The position numbers and the translations under genes are program-made. Below, in pieces: positions 16,692 through 24,982 of a stretch of DNA of 64,000 nucleotides (position 1 is its first letter; each line of letters begins with the position of its first letter). Source of the stretch: Streptomyces sp. NBC_01224 (lineage in GTDB: Bacteria; Actinomycetota; Actinomycetes; Streptomycetales; Streptomycetaceae); NCBI RefSeq assembly GCF_036002945.1, contig NZ_CP108529.1:4459001-4523000 (forward strand), written 5' to 3'. The notes under the pieces are model-generated. The model made no database searches, had not been told where the DNA came from, and saw only the letters and a program-made list of their open reading frames with translations.

Positions 16692-18779
16692 TCATGCGCG
16701 GCCCGCGAAGTCCGGTGGCTGAAGATTTCGCTGGACCACCAGGACCGGTTTCTGCAGTCGGTCGAGGTCCCGCGAATCCGCCCGCAGCTTGCGCGGGCCG
16801 AGCTTGTCCTTGCGCAGGACCAGGATCTGCACCTCGAAGGTGCCGTCGCGGCCCACCGTGGCGACCGATCCCTCGGGGGTGATGCCGGTGTTCCACGTGA
16901 AACGTACGGTCGCGCCCGGCGGGTAGTCCTTGCCGCGGGCCAGCACCGGCTGCCCCGGCTTGGCGACCTGCGGCGTGACGGTCAGCGAGGGCTTCAGGAC
17001 GCGCAGCCGGTCGGTGTCCTGGTTGTTGGCCTTCCGGCGGTCGGGCAGCGTGCCACGCACGGTGGCCCGTACGTCCCCGGTGACCGCCGCGCGGTACGTC
17101 GCCGTCTGGGTCACCTCGATGCGGCCACCGGCCGGGATGGTGCACGGTTTGACCTCCGTGCAGCGGGTCAGGGCGGGCAGGCTGCGGTCCTTGGCCTTGG
17201 ACGGCTTCGGCCAGGCCGAGCCGATGACCACGCCCGTCGCCGCGTCCGGTCCCGCATTGGTGACGGCGAAGCGGGCACGGGCCGGGCGACCGGTGTACGT
17301 ACGGTCCGGGCTGACATCGACCTTCATCGCCACATCCGCCGAGGGCGGCACGGGGGCCTCAAGGACCTCGATCTGCGCTGTGTCCGTGCCCGTGTTGCCC
17401 GCCGAGTCGGTGGCCGAGCAGGTCACCGTGGTGCTGCCGACCGGGAAGAGCGAACCGGAGGCCGGGGTGCAGGTCACCGGGAGCGCGCCGTCAGTGGCGT
17501 CCTGGGCGGTCGCGCCGTACGTCACGCGCGCGCCCTTCTTGTCCTTGGCCCGAACAGTCAGATCGTCCACGGTGACGACGGGCGCGTCGATGTCGTTCAC
17601 ATCGATGCTGATCTGCTCCTGGAAGTCCGGGTCGGCGGCCGCGGCCGGCCCGATCGTGTCCGTTCCCGGCGGCTGGGTGCCCATCAGGAACTGGACGGTG
17701 CAGGTCAGCCGTGTGCCCTGGGGTGCGTCCGCGGAGACGTCGATGTTCTCCGCAAAATGCGCGGTGTCCCCGCTGGTGACCTGCTGGGTGGGCGGGTCGA
17801 GGCTGACGGACAGATGCGGATCGCAGCTCTCCAGGCGGTAGCTCACGTTGGTGGGAAGGTTGTTGAAGCCCTCGATGATGGCGTCGGTGACGCCGTCCCC
17901 GGGAATTCCGTTCAACATGCGGCCGTTGGTGGCCTCGACGATCCGCTTGGCCTGGTCGGGCTCGTGGTACGGGTCCTGATAGGTGGGGCTGCTGTACCCG
18001 TCGCCGTTGAGACCGTCGCCGTCCTCGGTATTCACGTCGACGGCGATGACGCGCACGCCCTTGTCCTGGAGCGCGAAGACCGCTTCGTCGAAATAGATCT
18101 TGTTGCTGGGGTTGTGGCTCGACGCGTCGCCCACCAGGACCACGACCGGACTGGCGCCCTCGCGGAAGACCGTACCGCCGTCCGCGCCGTTGGCGACTTT
18201 CCACAGCGCATAGATCCAGTCCTCGGACGGCCCCTTGCTCCTGTAGCCACGGGAGGTGCCCAGCCTGTCGACGCCGTTCCGCTGCACCGCTTCCAGATCG
18301 GCCGTCAGCCCTTGAAGGACTTCGAATTCCGCGGTCGGGTCGTCCTTCTCATCGCCGTACGTGGCCACAGCAAAGCGTGATTCCGGCTGCTGCTCGATGA
18401 TCTTGTCGGTGATCGACCGCAACCCGGACTTCACGTCGCCCACCGGAACGCCCATGCTGCCCGTGCCGTCCACCAGCAGCACCACATCCGGCTTCGGCGG
18501 AATCGCGGGCGTACGCACCTGCTTGGCCACGCCCGTGGAACCGCCGGGGTCGACCGCGTCGGTGAACTCGGCAGGGGTGACCCAGGGCTCGGGTACCGCC
18601 ACCGCCGGCGCCCCGGAGGTGACGGCCGAGCCGGGGGCGATGCCGGTGGCCACGAGGAGAAGGGCCAGCACCGGGACACGGAGCACGGCGAGGGTCCTGC
18701 GCGAGGCGGAGGACCGGGACCGGGCCACCGGACCCGACCGCGACCGCGGCGCCCGCTGAAGCGGCTGGAACCAGCGCAC
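16692..18779 (-). CDS. Secreted von Willebrand A protein of the eCIS locus
   Basis: A 695-residue protein starting at GTG 18779 (GGGGAG six bases upstream). After a basic stretch comes a hydrophobic signal segment (LRVPVLALLLVATGIAPGSA). The VWA domain starts with VVLLVDGTGSMGVPVGDVKS; DGTGS is a variant metal-binding MIDAS. Later parts include a HYR-type domain (VTCTPASGSLFPVGSTTVTC; CSATDSAGNTGTD), a DUF11-type segment (ARFAVTNAGPDAATGVVIGS), and a C-terminal Ig-like domain. It is predicted to be exported and to bind extracellular partners. It lies between the regulator and the DUF4255 gene; VWA proteins are regular members of Streptomyces eCIS loci, but their role is unknown. Confidence 0.85.
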   Translation of the reverse strand: MRWFQPLQRAPRSRSGPVARSRSSASRRTLAVLRVPVLALLLVATGIAPGSAVTSGAPAVAVPEPWVTPAEFTDAVDPGGSTGVAKQVRTPAIPPKPDVVLLVDGTGSMGVPVGDVKSGLRSITDKIIEQQPESRFAVATYGDEKDDPTAEFEVLQGLTADLEAVQRNGVDRLGTSRGYRSKGPSEDWIYALWKVANGADGGTVFREGASPVVVLVGDASSHNPSNKIYFDEAVFALQDKGVRVIAVDVNTEDGDGLNGDGYSSPTYQDPYHEPDQAKRIVEATNGRMLNGIPGDGVTDAIIEGFNNLPTNVSYRLESCDPHLSVSLDPPTQQVTSGDTAHFAENIDVSADAPQGTRLTCTVQFLMGTQPPGTDTIGPAAAADPDFQEQISIDVNDIDAPVVTVDDLTVRAKDKKGARVTYGATAQDATDGALPVTCTPASGSLFPVGSTTVTCSATDSAGNTGTDTAQIEVLEAPVPPSADVAMKVDVSPDRTYTGRPARARFAVTNAGPDAATGVVIGSAWPKPSKAKDRSLPALTRCTEVKPCTIPAGGRIEVTQTATYRAAVTGDVRATVRGTLPDRRKANNQDTDRLRVLKPSLTVTPQVAKPGQPVLARGKDYPPGATVRFTWNTGITPEGSVATVGRDGTFEVQILVLRKDKLGPRKLRADSRDLDRLQKPVLVVQRNLQPPDFAGRA

Positions 18780-18876
18780 GGAAGTCTCCCCACCCTCGGC
18801 CGATCGGCATACCGGACGCCACGGTCCCGTAAGCACAGCCGGCCCGCAGCGGTACAGGAGTCACACCCTCGGGAAA

Positions 18877-18904
18877 CCCCCGCTGCCCTTTCGGGCAGCG
18901 GGGG
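18877..18904 (-). terminator. Terminator after the LuxR-type regulator
   Basis: CCCCCGCTGCCC and GGGCAGCGGGGG form a perfect 12-bp stem with a TTTC loop, 84 bases downstream of the regulator stop. There is no long T-run, as is common in Streptomyces. Confidence 0.7.
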
Positions 18905-18988
18905 ATCTACCGAACTGCCGGATCCGCCGCAGCTGTCAGAGCTGCCGTATGCGTCCGTGCCGGACGACTCACGTCCGTACAGGACGGC

Positions 18989-19615
18989 TCAGATCAGCCC
19001 CTGCCGCATCGCGTACGCCACCGCGTGCGACCGGTTCCGCAACTGCAGCCTGGTCATCACCGAATGCAGCACGTTCTTGATCGTGCGCTCGGAATAGGCC
19101 AGCTTCGTCGCGATGTCCGCGGTGTCGTACCCCTCCGCGACCAGACGCAGCACATCCACCTCGCGCGCCGCGAGACCGGTGAAGTGCAGGCCGCGCGGAC
19201 CGAGCACCTGCCCCTGGAGGCGACCCACCTCCTCAAGCAGCCTTCCCAGCAGGTCGGAGGGCAGATGGCCCTCGCCCCGCGCCACCGTCCTGATGACCTG
19301 CACCAGATGCTCCGGGGTCGACTCGGAGCGCCTGACCACACCGGCGACGCCGCACTCCGCGGCGCTCACCAATTTCTGCTCGTCGATGTCCGTGGTGACG
19401 AGGACGGTGCGTGAGGTGCTGGTGCGCTGAATGTGGCGCAGCATCGTCAGCACCTCCTCGTCGACCGCGTCCACGACGACGACCACGATCTGAGGTGAGG
19501 CGTCGCCCTCCCCCCACTCCGTCACGCTGACCTCGGGACGGGTACGCAGCTGACTGGCCACGCCCGCCTGCGAGATCGGATCCTGGGCCCGTAATGCGAC
19601 AGTGGTGCGCTCCAT
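18989..19615 (-). CDS. LuxR-family (NarL-like) regulator of the eCIS locus
   Basis: The 208-residue protein has a receiver-like N-terminal domain and a C-terminal LuxR helix-turn-helix: LAAREVDVLRLVAEGYDTAD followed by AYSERTIKNVLHSVMTRL. The receiver is atypical. The usual phospho-acceptor DxxMP signature is replaced by VVVVVDAVDEEVL, and the conserved Lys region reads VAGVVRRSES, so it may work without phosphorylation or with unusual chemistry. It heads the minus-strand eCIS block, divergent from the membrane protein at 19,827, and is the best candidate for local control. No kinase gene is adjacent. Confidence 0.85.
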   Translation of the reverse strand: MERTTVALRAQDPISQAGVASQLRTRPEVSVTEWGEGDASPQIVVVVVDAVDEEVLTMLRHIQRTSTSRTVLVTTDIDEQKLVSAAECGVAGVVRRSESTPEHLVQVIRTVARGEGHLPSDLLGRLLEEVGRLQGQVLGPRGLHFTGLAAREVDVLRLVAEGYDTADIATKLAYSERTIKNVLHSVMTRLQLRNRSHAVAYAMRQGLI

Positions 19616-19738
19616 GGCAATGCTCCCCCTGGGAAACAGCCGGTGGCATCACAACGGGCACAACCATCACGGCTGCATTCGTGTGCCTCATTCGTCTTGA
19701 GGCGGTCAAAAGATTCCCGCGTATACCTACAGGGAAAC

Positions 19739-19771
19739 AAAAAAGCCGATCCGGGCACAGAATCTGCCCGG
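19739..19771 (-). terminator. Terminator-like hairpin with T-run in regulator leader
   Basis: On the minus strand CCGGGCA, a 7-base loop and TGCCCGG (19771-19751) are followed six bases later by six T residues (19744-19739). This looks like an intrinsic terminator, yet it lies between the divergent genes, upstream of the regulator start at 19615. It may be an attenuator in the regulator leader. Confidence 0.45.
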
Positions 19772-19826
19772 AAGTGTTCCTTCACGGCCGATGTCGGCGT
19801 TCGGCACCGACCCTACGGTGCGCCCT

Positions 19827-21152
19827 ATGAGTCTCACGGCAAGCCTCGACGATTCGTCCGTCACTGCCGCACCGGGCGAGGAGACGGCCCTCCCTCTGCG
19901 GATCCTCAACTCCGGCAGCACCGTCGAGGAATACCGCTTCGAGGTGGTCGGTGCGTGTGGCGCCTGGTCGACGGTGGAGCCGGCGACCCTGTCCCTGTAT
20001 CCGGGCGACTCGCAGACGGTCTCCCTCGTACTGCGTCCGCCCCGCGACTCGACCGTGCTCGCGGGGGAGACGCCCTTCGGGATCCGGGTGGTGCCCACCA
20101 GCGAGCAGGGCGACACGGTGGTGCCCGAAGGGCGGGTGACCGTACTCCCCTTCACCGAGACGACCGCCGAGCTGGTACCGCGCAGCTCGCACGGCGCCTG
20201 GCGCGGCAGGCACCAACTCGCCGTCGACAACAGGGGGAACACCCCGACGACCGTACGGCTCGGGGCCCAGTCCGGTACGGAGCGGGCCCGGGTCACGTTC
20301 GCGGCGGACGCCCTGCAGATTCCGCCCGGCCGGGCGGAATTCGGGAAGCTGCGGATCCGGCCGGCCAAGCGCGTGTGGCGCGGTACTCCGGTCACGCATC
20401 CCTTCCAGGTGGTCGCCACGCCGGTTGTGGCGGAGGGGCAGGACCCGGTCGCACCGGTGGTCCTGGACGGCTCGTACCAGCAGGAGCCGATCCTGCCGCG
20501 CTGGCTTCCCAGGGCCCTCATCACCGCGGCTGTCCTGCTGATCGCGCTGGTCGGGCTCTGGTACGCGCTGCTGCGGCCGGCCGTGAAGTCGGCGGCCCGG
20601 GAGGCGATCACGCCGGAGGCGGTCCGGTCCGCCGCCGCCGCGGCCGACAAGAGCAAGGCCCCGGACAACGGCTCGACAGCCGGAACGGGATCGGGCGGAG
20701 GCGACTCCTCCGGTGCGAACGGGGGCTCGCCGAAGCCCAGCCCCTCACCGAGCCCCGGCGCATCCGACGGCGCGGCCGCCGCGGCCCCGACCAGTGCGCA
20801 GGTGCAGGTCAGGGACTCGGTGGGCGGCGGGTCGAACACCTCGACAGCCCTTCAGGTGCCCAGCGGACACACTTTCCAGCTGACGGACATCGTGGTCCAG
20901 AACCCGCAGGGCGACGCGGGAACGCTCGTGGTCTCCTCCGGCCGGAACGCGCCCGTGCTCCGGCTGGCACTGGAGAACTTCCGGGACTCCGACTACCACT
21001 TCGTCACGCCGATCCTGGTGCCCGCAGGCGGCAAGGTCACGATGACCGTCGACTGCCGGAAGGTGGGCAAGCCGGTGAACGCGCCGACGCCTTCGCGGTG
21101 TGCGGAGTCGCTGTTCCTCGGCGGCACGATGCGGACGGACACCGCGGGCTGA
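19827..21152 (+). CDS. eCIS-linked single-pass membrane protein (CisA-like)
   Basis: A 441-residue protein if started at ATG 19827 (MSLTASLDDSSVTAAPGEE). Residues ~1-220 are beta-rich Ig/COG1470-like repeats, including LPLRILNSGSTVEEYRFEVV and LAVDNRGNTPTTVRLGA. One strong membrane helix follows (LITAAVLLIALVGLWYALL), then a Gly/Ser/Pro linker (GSPKPSPSPSPGAS) and a C-terminal beta domain with VQVRDSVGGGSNTSTAL and two cysteines. There is no signal peptide, so the N-terminal part should be cytoplasmic. This organisation matches my memory of CisA, the membrane protein proposed to link Streptomyces CIS to the membrane for firing. The homology is inferred. No clear ribosome-binding site; ATG 19791 is possible. 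Confidence 0.7.
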   Translation: MSLTASLDDSSVTAAPGEETALPLRILNSGSTVEEYRFEVVGACGAWSTVEPATLSLYPGDSQTVSLVLRPPRDSTVLAGETPFGIRVVPTSEQGDTVVPEGRVTVLPFTETTAELVPRSSHGAWRGRHQLAVDNRGNTPTTVRLGAQSGTERARVTFAADALQIPPGRAEFGKLRIRPAKRVWRGTPVTHPFQVVATPVVAEGQDPVAPVVLDGSYQQEPILPRWLPRALITAAVLLIALVGLWYALLRPAVKSAAREAITPEAVRSAAAAADKSKAPDNGSTAGTGSGGGDSSGANGGSPKPSPSPSPGASDGAAAAAPTSAQVQVRDSVGGGSNTSTALQVPSGHTFQLTDIVVQNPQGDAGTLVVSSGRNAPVLRLALENFRDSDYHFVTPILVPAGGKVTMTVDCRKVGKPVNAPTPSRCAESLFLGGTMRTDTAG

Positions 21153-21199
21153 CAGCGTGGACGGACAGCGCGGATCGGGCCGGCCGGTCCGCGGGCCCG

Positions 21200-22009
21200 T
21201 CAAGCAGGCGGAGCCTCTTCCTCCTCCTCGGCCCCTTCCTCCGCCCGTTGGACGAAGGAGCCCTGCACATCGGCAGGTTGCTCGTCCTCGTCCTCCGCCG
21301 ATGCCCTTTGCACAGCAGGCGTCGCGGCGGGGGACGAGTCATGACCGGCCGCCCTTGTCGCAGCCGCCGGGGCCGGGGCCGGGTCCGACAGCACCCGGTC
21401 GGCGTTCGCGACGGCCTCCCGCTCGAACCGGTCGGACGGATCGCTCACCCGGATACCGCCCGGCGCCTCCGTACCCTCCACCGGGCCGTTGCGCTGCTGG
21501 ATCACATGGGTGAGCTCATGGGCCAGCGTGGTGCGGCCCTGCGGCGAGGACGGATCGTACGCGTCCCGTTGGAAGACCACGTTGTTGCCGACCGTGTACG
21601 CATGGGCGCCCACGCCCTTCGCCGACTCGTGCGCGGCGGAACCGGTGTGGATGCGTACGTCGGAGAAGTCCGCGCCCATCCGCCCCTCCAGATCGGTGCG
21701 GGTATCGGTGTCCAGGGGCTGCCCGCCGCCGGACGAGACCACGTCGTGCACGAGGGAGCGCTCTTCCTCCTCCCGCCTCTGGAGCATCGACCCCACGGCG
21801 CTGTTGCCGACCGCCCGTTGGAGCACGCTCATGCCGCCGGCCCCGACCACATCGGCCCGCCCGGCGACCGCCGCACGGTAGAGGTGCGGGGTGTCCGCCG
21901 CCTCCCGGCCCTCGGTCGCCCTCGACGCGTGCAGGGCTTCGTCGTGCTCCTGCCCGTGCCCGTGATCCCGCTCGCGGTCGTGTTCCTGGTCCCATTCCTG
22001 TGCGTGCAT
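21200..22009 (-). CDS. DUF4157 (eCIS core) protein with HExxH motif
   Basis: The 269-residue protein (ATG 22009, six bases after GGGGAG; ATG 22015 is possible) has a His/Asp/Glu-rich N-terminus and the motif VLQRAVGNSAVGSMLQR (62-78). The DUF4157 domain follows: DFSDVRIHTGSAAHESA, VGNNVVFQRDAYDP, and the zinc-protease-like LAHELTHVIQQRNG with HELTH at 164-168. The acidic tail carries two more QR motifs (AVQRA, SFVQR). DUF4157 proteins are strongly associated with eCIS loci and often precede toxin domains; here no toxin domain follows the DUF. It may therefore be a loading factor, adaptor or protease rather than a toxin. It lies tail to tail with the CisA-like gene. Confidence 0.88.
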   Translation of the reverse strand: MHAQEWDQEHDRERDHGHGQEHDEALHASRATEGREAADTPHLYRAAVAGRADVVGAGGMSVLQRAVGNSAVGSMLQRREEEERSLVHDVVSSGGGQPLDTDTRTDLEGRMGADFSDVRIHTGSAAHESAKGVGAHAYTVGNNVVFQRDAYDPSSPQGRTTLAHELTHVIQQRNGPVEGTEAPGGIRVSDPSDRFEREAVANADRVLSDPAPAPAAATRAAGHDSSPAATPAVQRASAEDEDEQPADVQGSFVQRAEEGAEEEEEAPPA

Positions 22010-22365
22010 CGTCATCTCCCCTGACCGCGCCCCGGTCGAAGGCGCGTCGTGATGGCCCCACCACTCCACCTTCACGACGTGTCACTGCCCCGTCCAGCCC
22101 GGACCCCGCCGGCCAGGGGCAGCCGGCGCTGCCCCTTCGGGCATCCGGTCCGTTCGTACGGTCCCGCGAAGCCGTCGGCCCCGCGGCCGGCCCGGATGTC
22201 ACACCCCGGGTCCGCCGGCCGCTCGCCGACCGTGAGCGCGACAGGAGGCCCCGCTCACGACCGATCCATCGCCCGGGACCGAGCACGGCGGAATCCGGCG
22301 GCAAACGGCTGCATCGGCGGGCAGTGGGGTGGCCGGGCCGCGCCGCCGTCGGGATGATCGAAGAC
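22010..22365. other. 356-base divergent intergenic region
   Basis: This GC-rich stretch separates the DUF4157 gene from the HhH-GPD gene and shows no convincing coding frame. It holds one 9-bp hairpin, AGGGGCAGC / GCTGCCCCT at 22115-22136, without a T-run. Promoters for both flanking genes should lie here, but no clear -10/-35 pair is visible. It marks the right edge of the eCIS block. Confidence 0.5.
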
Positions 22366-22980
22366 ATGACCAAGAGCAACAAGGACCAGGGCACCCTGCG
22401 GATCGCCCAGCAGCCGGAGGCGGACGAGCTCCTCGCGCGCAGCCCGCTCGCAGCTCTGGTCGGCATGCTGCTGGACCAGCAGGTGCCGATGGAATGGGCC
22501 TTCTCCGGCCCGTACACCCTGGCCGGGCGGATGGGCGGAGACGACCTGGACGCCCATGAGATCGCCGCGTGCGACCCGGAGGCCTTCGCCGAACTCTTCA
22601 CCGCCAAACCGGCCCTGCACCGCTATCCGGGCTCCATGGCCAAGCGGGTACAGCAGTTGTGCCAGTACCTGGTGGCGGAGTACGACGGCGACGCGAGCGC
22701 TGTGTGGAGCGATGTCTCCAGCGGGACCGAGCTGCGGAAACGGCTGAACGCCCTGCCGGGGTTCGGCACCCAGAAGGCGCAGATCTTCCTGGCGCTGCTG
22801 GGCAAGCAGTTCGGGGTCCGGCCGGCGGGCTGGCGGGAGGCGGCCGGTCCGTACGGCGAGGCGGGTTCACGCCGTTCGGTCGCCGACATCACCGGCCCCG
22901 AATCACTCGCCGAGGTCCGCGCGTTCAAGCAGCAGGCCAAGCAGGCGGCCAGGGCGACCAAACGCGCAGCCGGTAAGTAG
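22366..22980 (+). CDS. HhH-GPD superfamily base-excision repair protein
   Basis: The 204-residue protein has LAALVGMLLDQQVPMEWAFS at the start and the helix-hairpin-helix region LRKRLNALPGFGTQKAQIFL followed by FGVRPAGWREAAG. These are typical of short actinobacterial HhH-GPD DNA-glycosylase-like proteins. The usual catalytic Lys/Asp of characterised glycosylases cannot be placed with confidence by eye, so substrate and activity are open. The Lys/Ala-rich end (QAKQAARATKRAAGK) could contact DNA. It stands alone between the eCIS block and the broken HerA-like gene. Confidence 0.8.
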   Translation: MTKSNKDQGTLRIAQQPEADELLARSPLAALVGMLLDQQVPMEWAFSGPYTLAGRMGGDDLDAHEIAACDPEAFAELFTAKPALHRYPGSMAKRVQQLCQYLVAEYDGDASAVWSDVSSGTELRKRLNALPGFGTQKAQIFLALLGKQFGVRPAGWREAAGPYGEAGSRRSVADITGPESLAEVRAFKQQAKQAARATKRAAGK

Positions 22981-23013
22981 CCGACGAACAACAGCGCCGC
23001 CCGCCGCCGAGAA

Positions 23014-23777
23014 CTACCGCCTGCGGCGGGCCGTACCGAAGAGCGACGGCGAGATCTCCCGCCCCAGCTGCGTCCCGACGGACCGTGCCAGCGACCGGAA
23101 CATCCCGCTCGCCACCACCTGCTCGACCAGCGAGGCATCCTTCTTGGACGCCTTCCCGGCCCCACCCGAGGAAGCCCTGCCCCCGGACCGTTCCCCGCCC
23201 CTCACCGTCTCCTCCACCGCCGCCCTGTCCGCAGCCTCCGCCTCGGCCCGCTGCTTCGCCTCCTGTTCGGCACTCAGCTTCTCGTACGCCGATTCCCGGT
23301 CCACCGCCTGCGCGTAACGCCCGTACAGCAACGAGCCCTTCACCGCCGCGTCCAACTCGGCGGGGGATACGGCCCCATCAGCGACGTCGCCGGCGCGCCG
23401 GGAGCGGCAATGCCCGAGACATCGCCCTTGATGTCTGCAAGGAAGACCGGAACACCGTTGGACGAGAGCTGTTCGGCGATCAGCTGGAGCGTCTTGGTCT
23501 TGCCGGTGCCGGTGGCGCCCGCGACGAGTCCGTGCCGGTTGAGCATCGTCAGCGGAATCCGGATCTGCGCATCCGGCAGGCACACACCGTCCCAGAGCAA
23601 CGCGCCCAGATCGAGGGCGGCCCCGGAGACGGCGTACCCGGCGGCGATCTCCTGCGCCGGCTCCGGCAGAACCCCGGCGCCTGCGCCCGACGCCACGCCC
23701 GTGTCCGGCGTGTCGGTGTCCGAACCTCCGCCGGCGCCCGAACCCGCGTCTTCGCCCGTGCTGTCGCTGTCACTCAT
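23014..23777 (-). pseudogene. HerA-like (DUF853) ATPase, internally deleted and frameshifted
   Basis: Two frames give the two ends of one gene. The N-terminal part, from ATG 23777, contains LTMLNRHGLVAGATGTGKTK (Walker A) and FLADIKGDVSGIAAPG, then runs out of frame at about 23380-23400. The C-terminal part is in another frame: AELDAAVKGSLLYGRYAQAV, DRESAYEKLSAEQEAKQR, and a closing MFRSLARSVGTQLGREIS. Intact DUF853/HerA-like proteins in Streptomyces are roughly 500 residues, so about 250-300 central codons, including Walker B, appear to be missing at the junction. The product cannot be a working ATPase. An assembly error over a repeat is an alternative. Confidence 0.8.
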
Positions 23778-23880
23778 CACGGCCCCCATTCCGGAATGCC
23801 CGCTTTTATGGCGTTCTTGCCAGCATTGCAGTCCCGCCCCATGGCTGCGCCCGGAGGCTCTTGCCCGGTAGGCTTTCCGT

Positions 23881-24177
23881 GTGATCTTCAAGCGCATCGG
23901 AAATGGGCGGCCTTATCCCGACCACGGCCGGGAAAGCACCCGGCAGTGGGCGGATGTCGCGCCGCGCCCGGTCCGCCTCGATCAGCTGGTGACCACCAAG
24001 GGCAATCTGGACCTGGAGACCCTCCTCGCCGAGGACTCGACGTTCTACGGCGACCTGTTCGCGCACGTCGTGAAGTGGCAGGGCGATCTCTACCTGGAGG
24101 ACGGACTGCACCGCGCGGTCCGCGCCGCGCTCCAGCAGCGCCAGGTACTGCACGCCCGGGTCCTCGAACTCGGCTGA
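23881..24177 (+). CDS. Conserved small actinobacterial protein
   Basis: A 98-residue protein from GTG 23881 containing NGRPYPDHGRESTRQWADVA, VRLDQLVTTKGNLDLETLL and VVKWQGDLYLEDGLHRAVRA. It is highly charged, without a signal peptide or membrane segment. I recall near-identical proteins next to LytR_C and upp in Streptomyces genomes. Automated annotation sometimes calls them VapB-type antitoxins, but there is no toxin gene beside it and the name should not be trusted. The region WQGDLYLEDGLHRAVRAALQ resembles ParB-like nucleic-acid-binding folds, which is speculative. Confidence 0.8.
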   Translation: MIFKRIGNGRPYPDHGRESTRQWADVAPRPVRLDQLVTTKGNLDLETLLAEDSTFYGDLFAHVVKWQGDLYLEDGLHRAVRAALQQRQVLHARVLELG

Positions 24178-24317
24178 CGGAGCCCGGCGGGTTCCCTCCA
24201 CGGACCCGCAAGCCGTGCGGGCCGTTCCGGGTTCGTTCGGGTGCTTTCACACCCGGACGGGTGCGATCCATTGATCATTTAGTAGGCATCATCACCGGGT
24301 CGCACTACGCTGCGCCC

Positions 24318-24935
24318 ATGAGCATGCTCACTCCCCCCGGCATGGGCGGAAAGTACCGCATCACGGGCGACAAGTACCCGCGCATGCGCCGCCCCCGGCG
24401 TCGCGGCAAACTGATCCTCGCTGCCACCGCTTCCGTGGTTGCCCTCGGACTGGCCGGATGGGGCACGTTGCAGCTCATCGATGTCTTCACGGGCAGCAAG
24501 AGGAAGGCCAGCGCCGCCGACCACTCGGCGGACTGCGCGTCAGCCAAGCCGTCCGCCCCCGCCAAGGCGCTGCCGAAGCCCGCGAAGATCACCGTCAACG
24601 TCTACAACGCGACACCGCGCAGCGGGCTCGCCAAGCAGGCCGCCGACGAGCTGAAGAAACGCGGCTTCACCATCGGCAAGGTGGGGAACGCCTCGGCCGC
24701 GTACGACAAGAAGGTCGCAGGTCCGGGGGTGCTGCTGGGCGCCCCGTCGGCCACGAACGGCTCGTTCCCGGTCCTCGGTACACAGTTGCAGGGGGCCGTT
24801 GCGAAGACCGACGCCCGCAAGACGGCGGACGTCGATCTGATTCTCGGTACGAAGTTCAAGGCGTTCAGCACGCCCCAGTCGGCCGCCGCGGCCCTCGCCG
24901 CCCTGGCGAAGCCGGCCTCCGCACCGTCCTGCTGA
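24318..24935 (+). CDS. LytR C-terminal domain membrane protein
   Basis: The 205-residue protein has a short basic N-terminus (YPRMRRPRRRGKLI), one membrane helix (AATASVVALGLAGWGTLQLI), and an external LytR_C domain starting ITVNVYNATPRSGLAKQAAD and containing LKKRGFTIGKVGNASAAYD. LytR_C domains accompany LytR-CpsA-Psr wall-teichoic-acid ligases, but here the domain stands alone. It probably acts at the cell envelope. A hairpin terminator separates it from upp, transcribed toward it. Confidence 0.9.
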   Translation: MSMLTPPGMGGKYRITGDKYPRMRRPRRRGKLILAATASVVALGLAGWGTLQLIDVFTGSKRKASAADHSADCASAKPSAPAKALPKPAKITVNVYNATPRSGLAKQAADELKKRGFTIGKVGNASAAYDKKVAGPGVLLGAPSATNGSFPVLGTQLQGAVAKTDARKTADVDLILGTKFKAFSTPQSAAAALAALAKPASAPSC

Positions 24936-24936
24936 C

Positions 24937-24961
24937 GGCTGCCGGGTCGACCCCGGCAGCC
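24937..24961. terminator. Bidirectional terminator between LytR_C gene and upp
   Basis: GGCTGCCGGG and CCCGGCAGCC form a perfect 10-bp stem between two convergent genes, starting two bases after the LytR_C stop codon. Confidence 0.75.
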
Positions 24962-24982
24962 CAGCACATCCCGCTCGGGGCT

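Noticed and set aside
23881..24177. VapB-type antitoxin identity
   Set aside because: There is no adjacent toxin gene and no ribbon-helix-helix pattern visible; kept as a conserved hypothetical.
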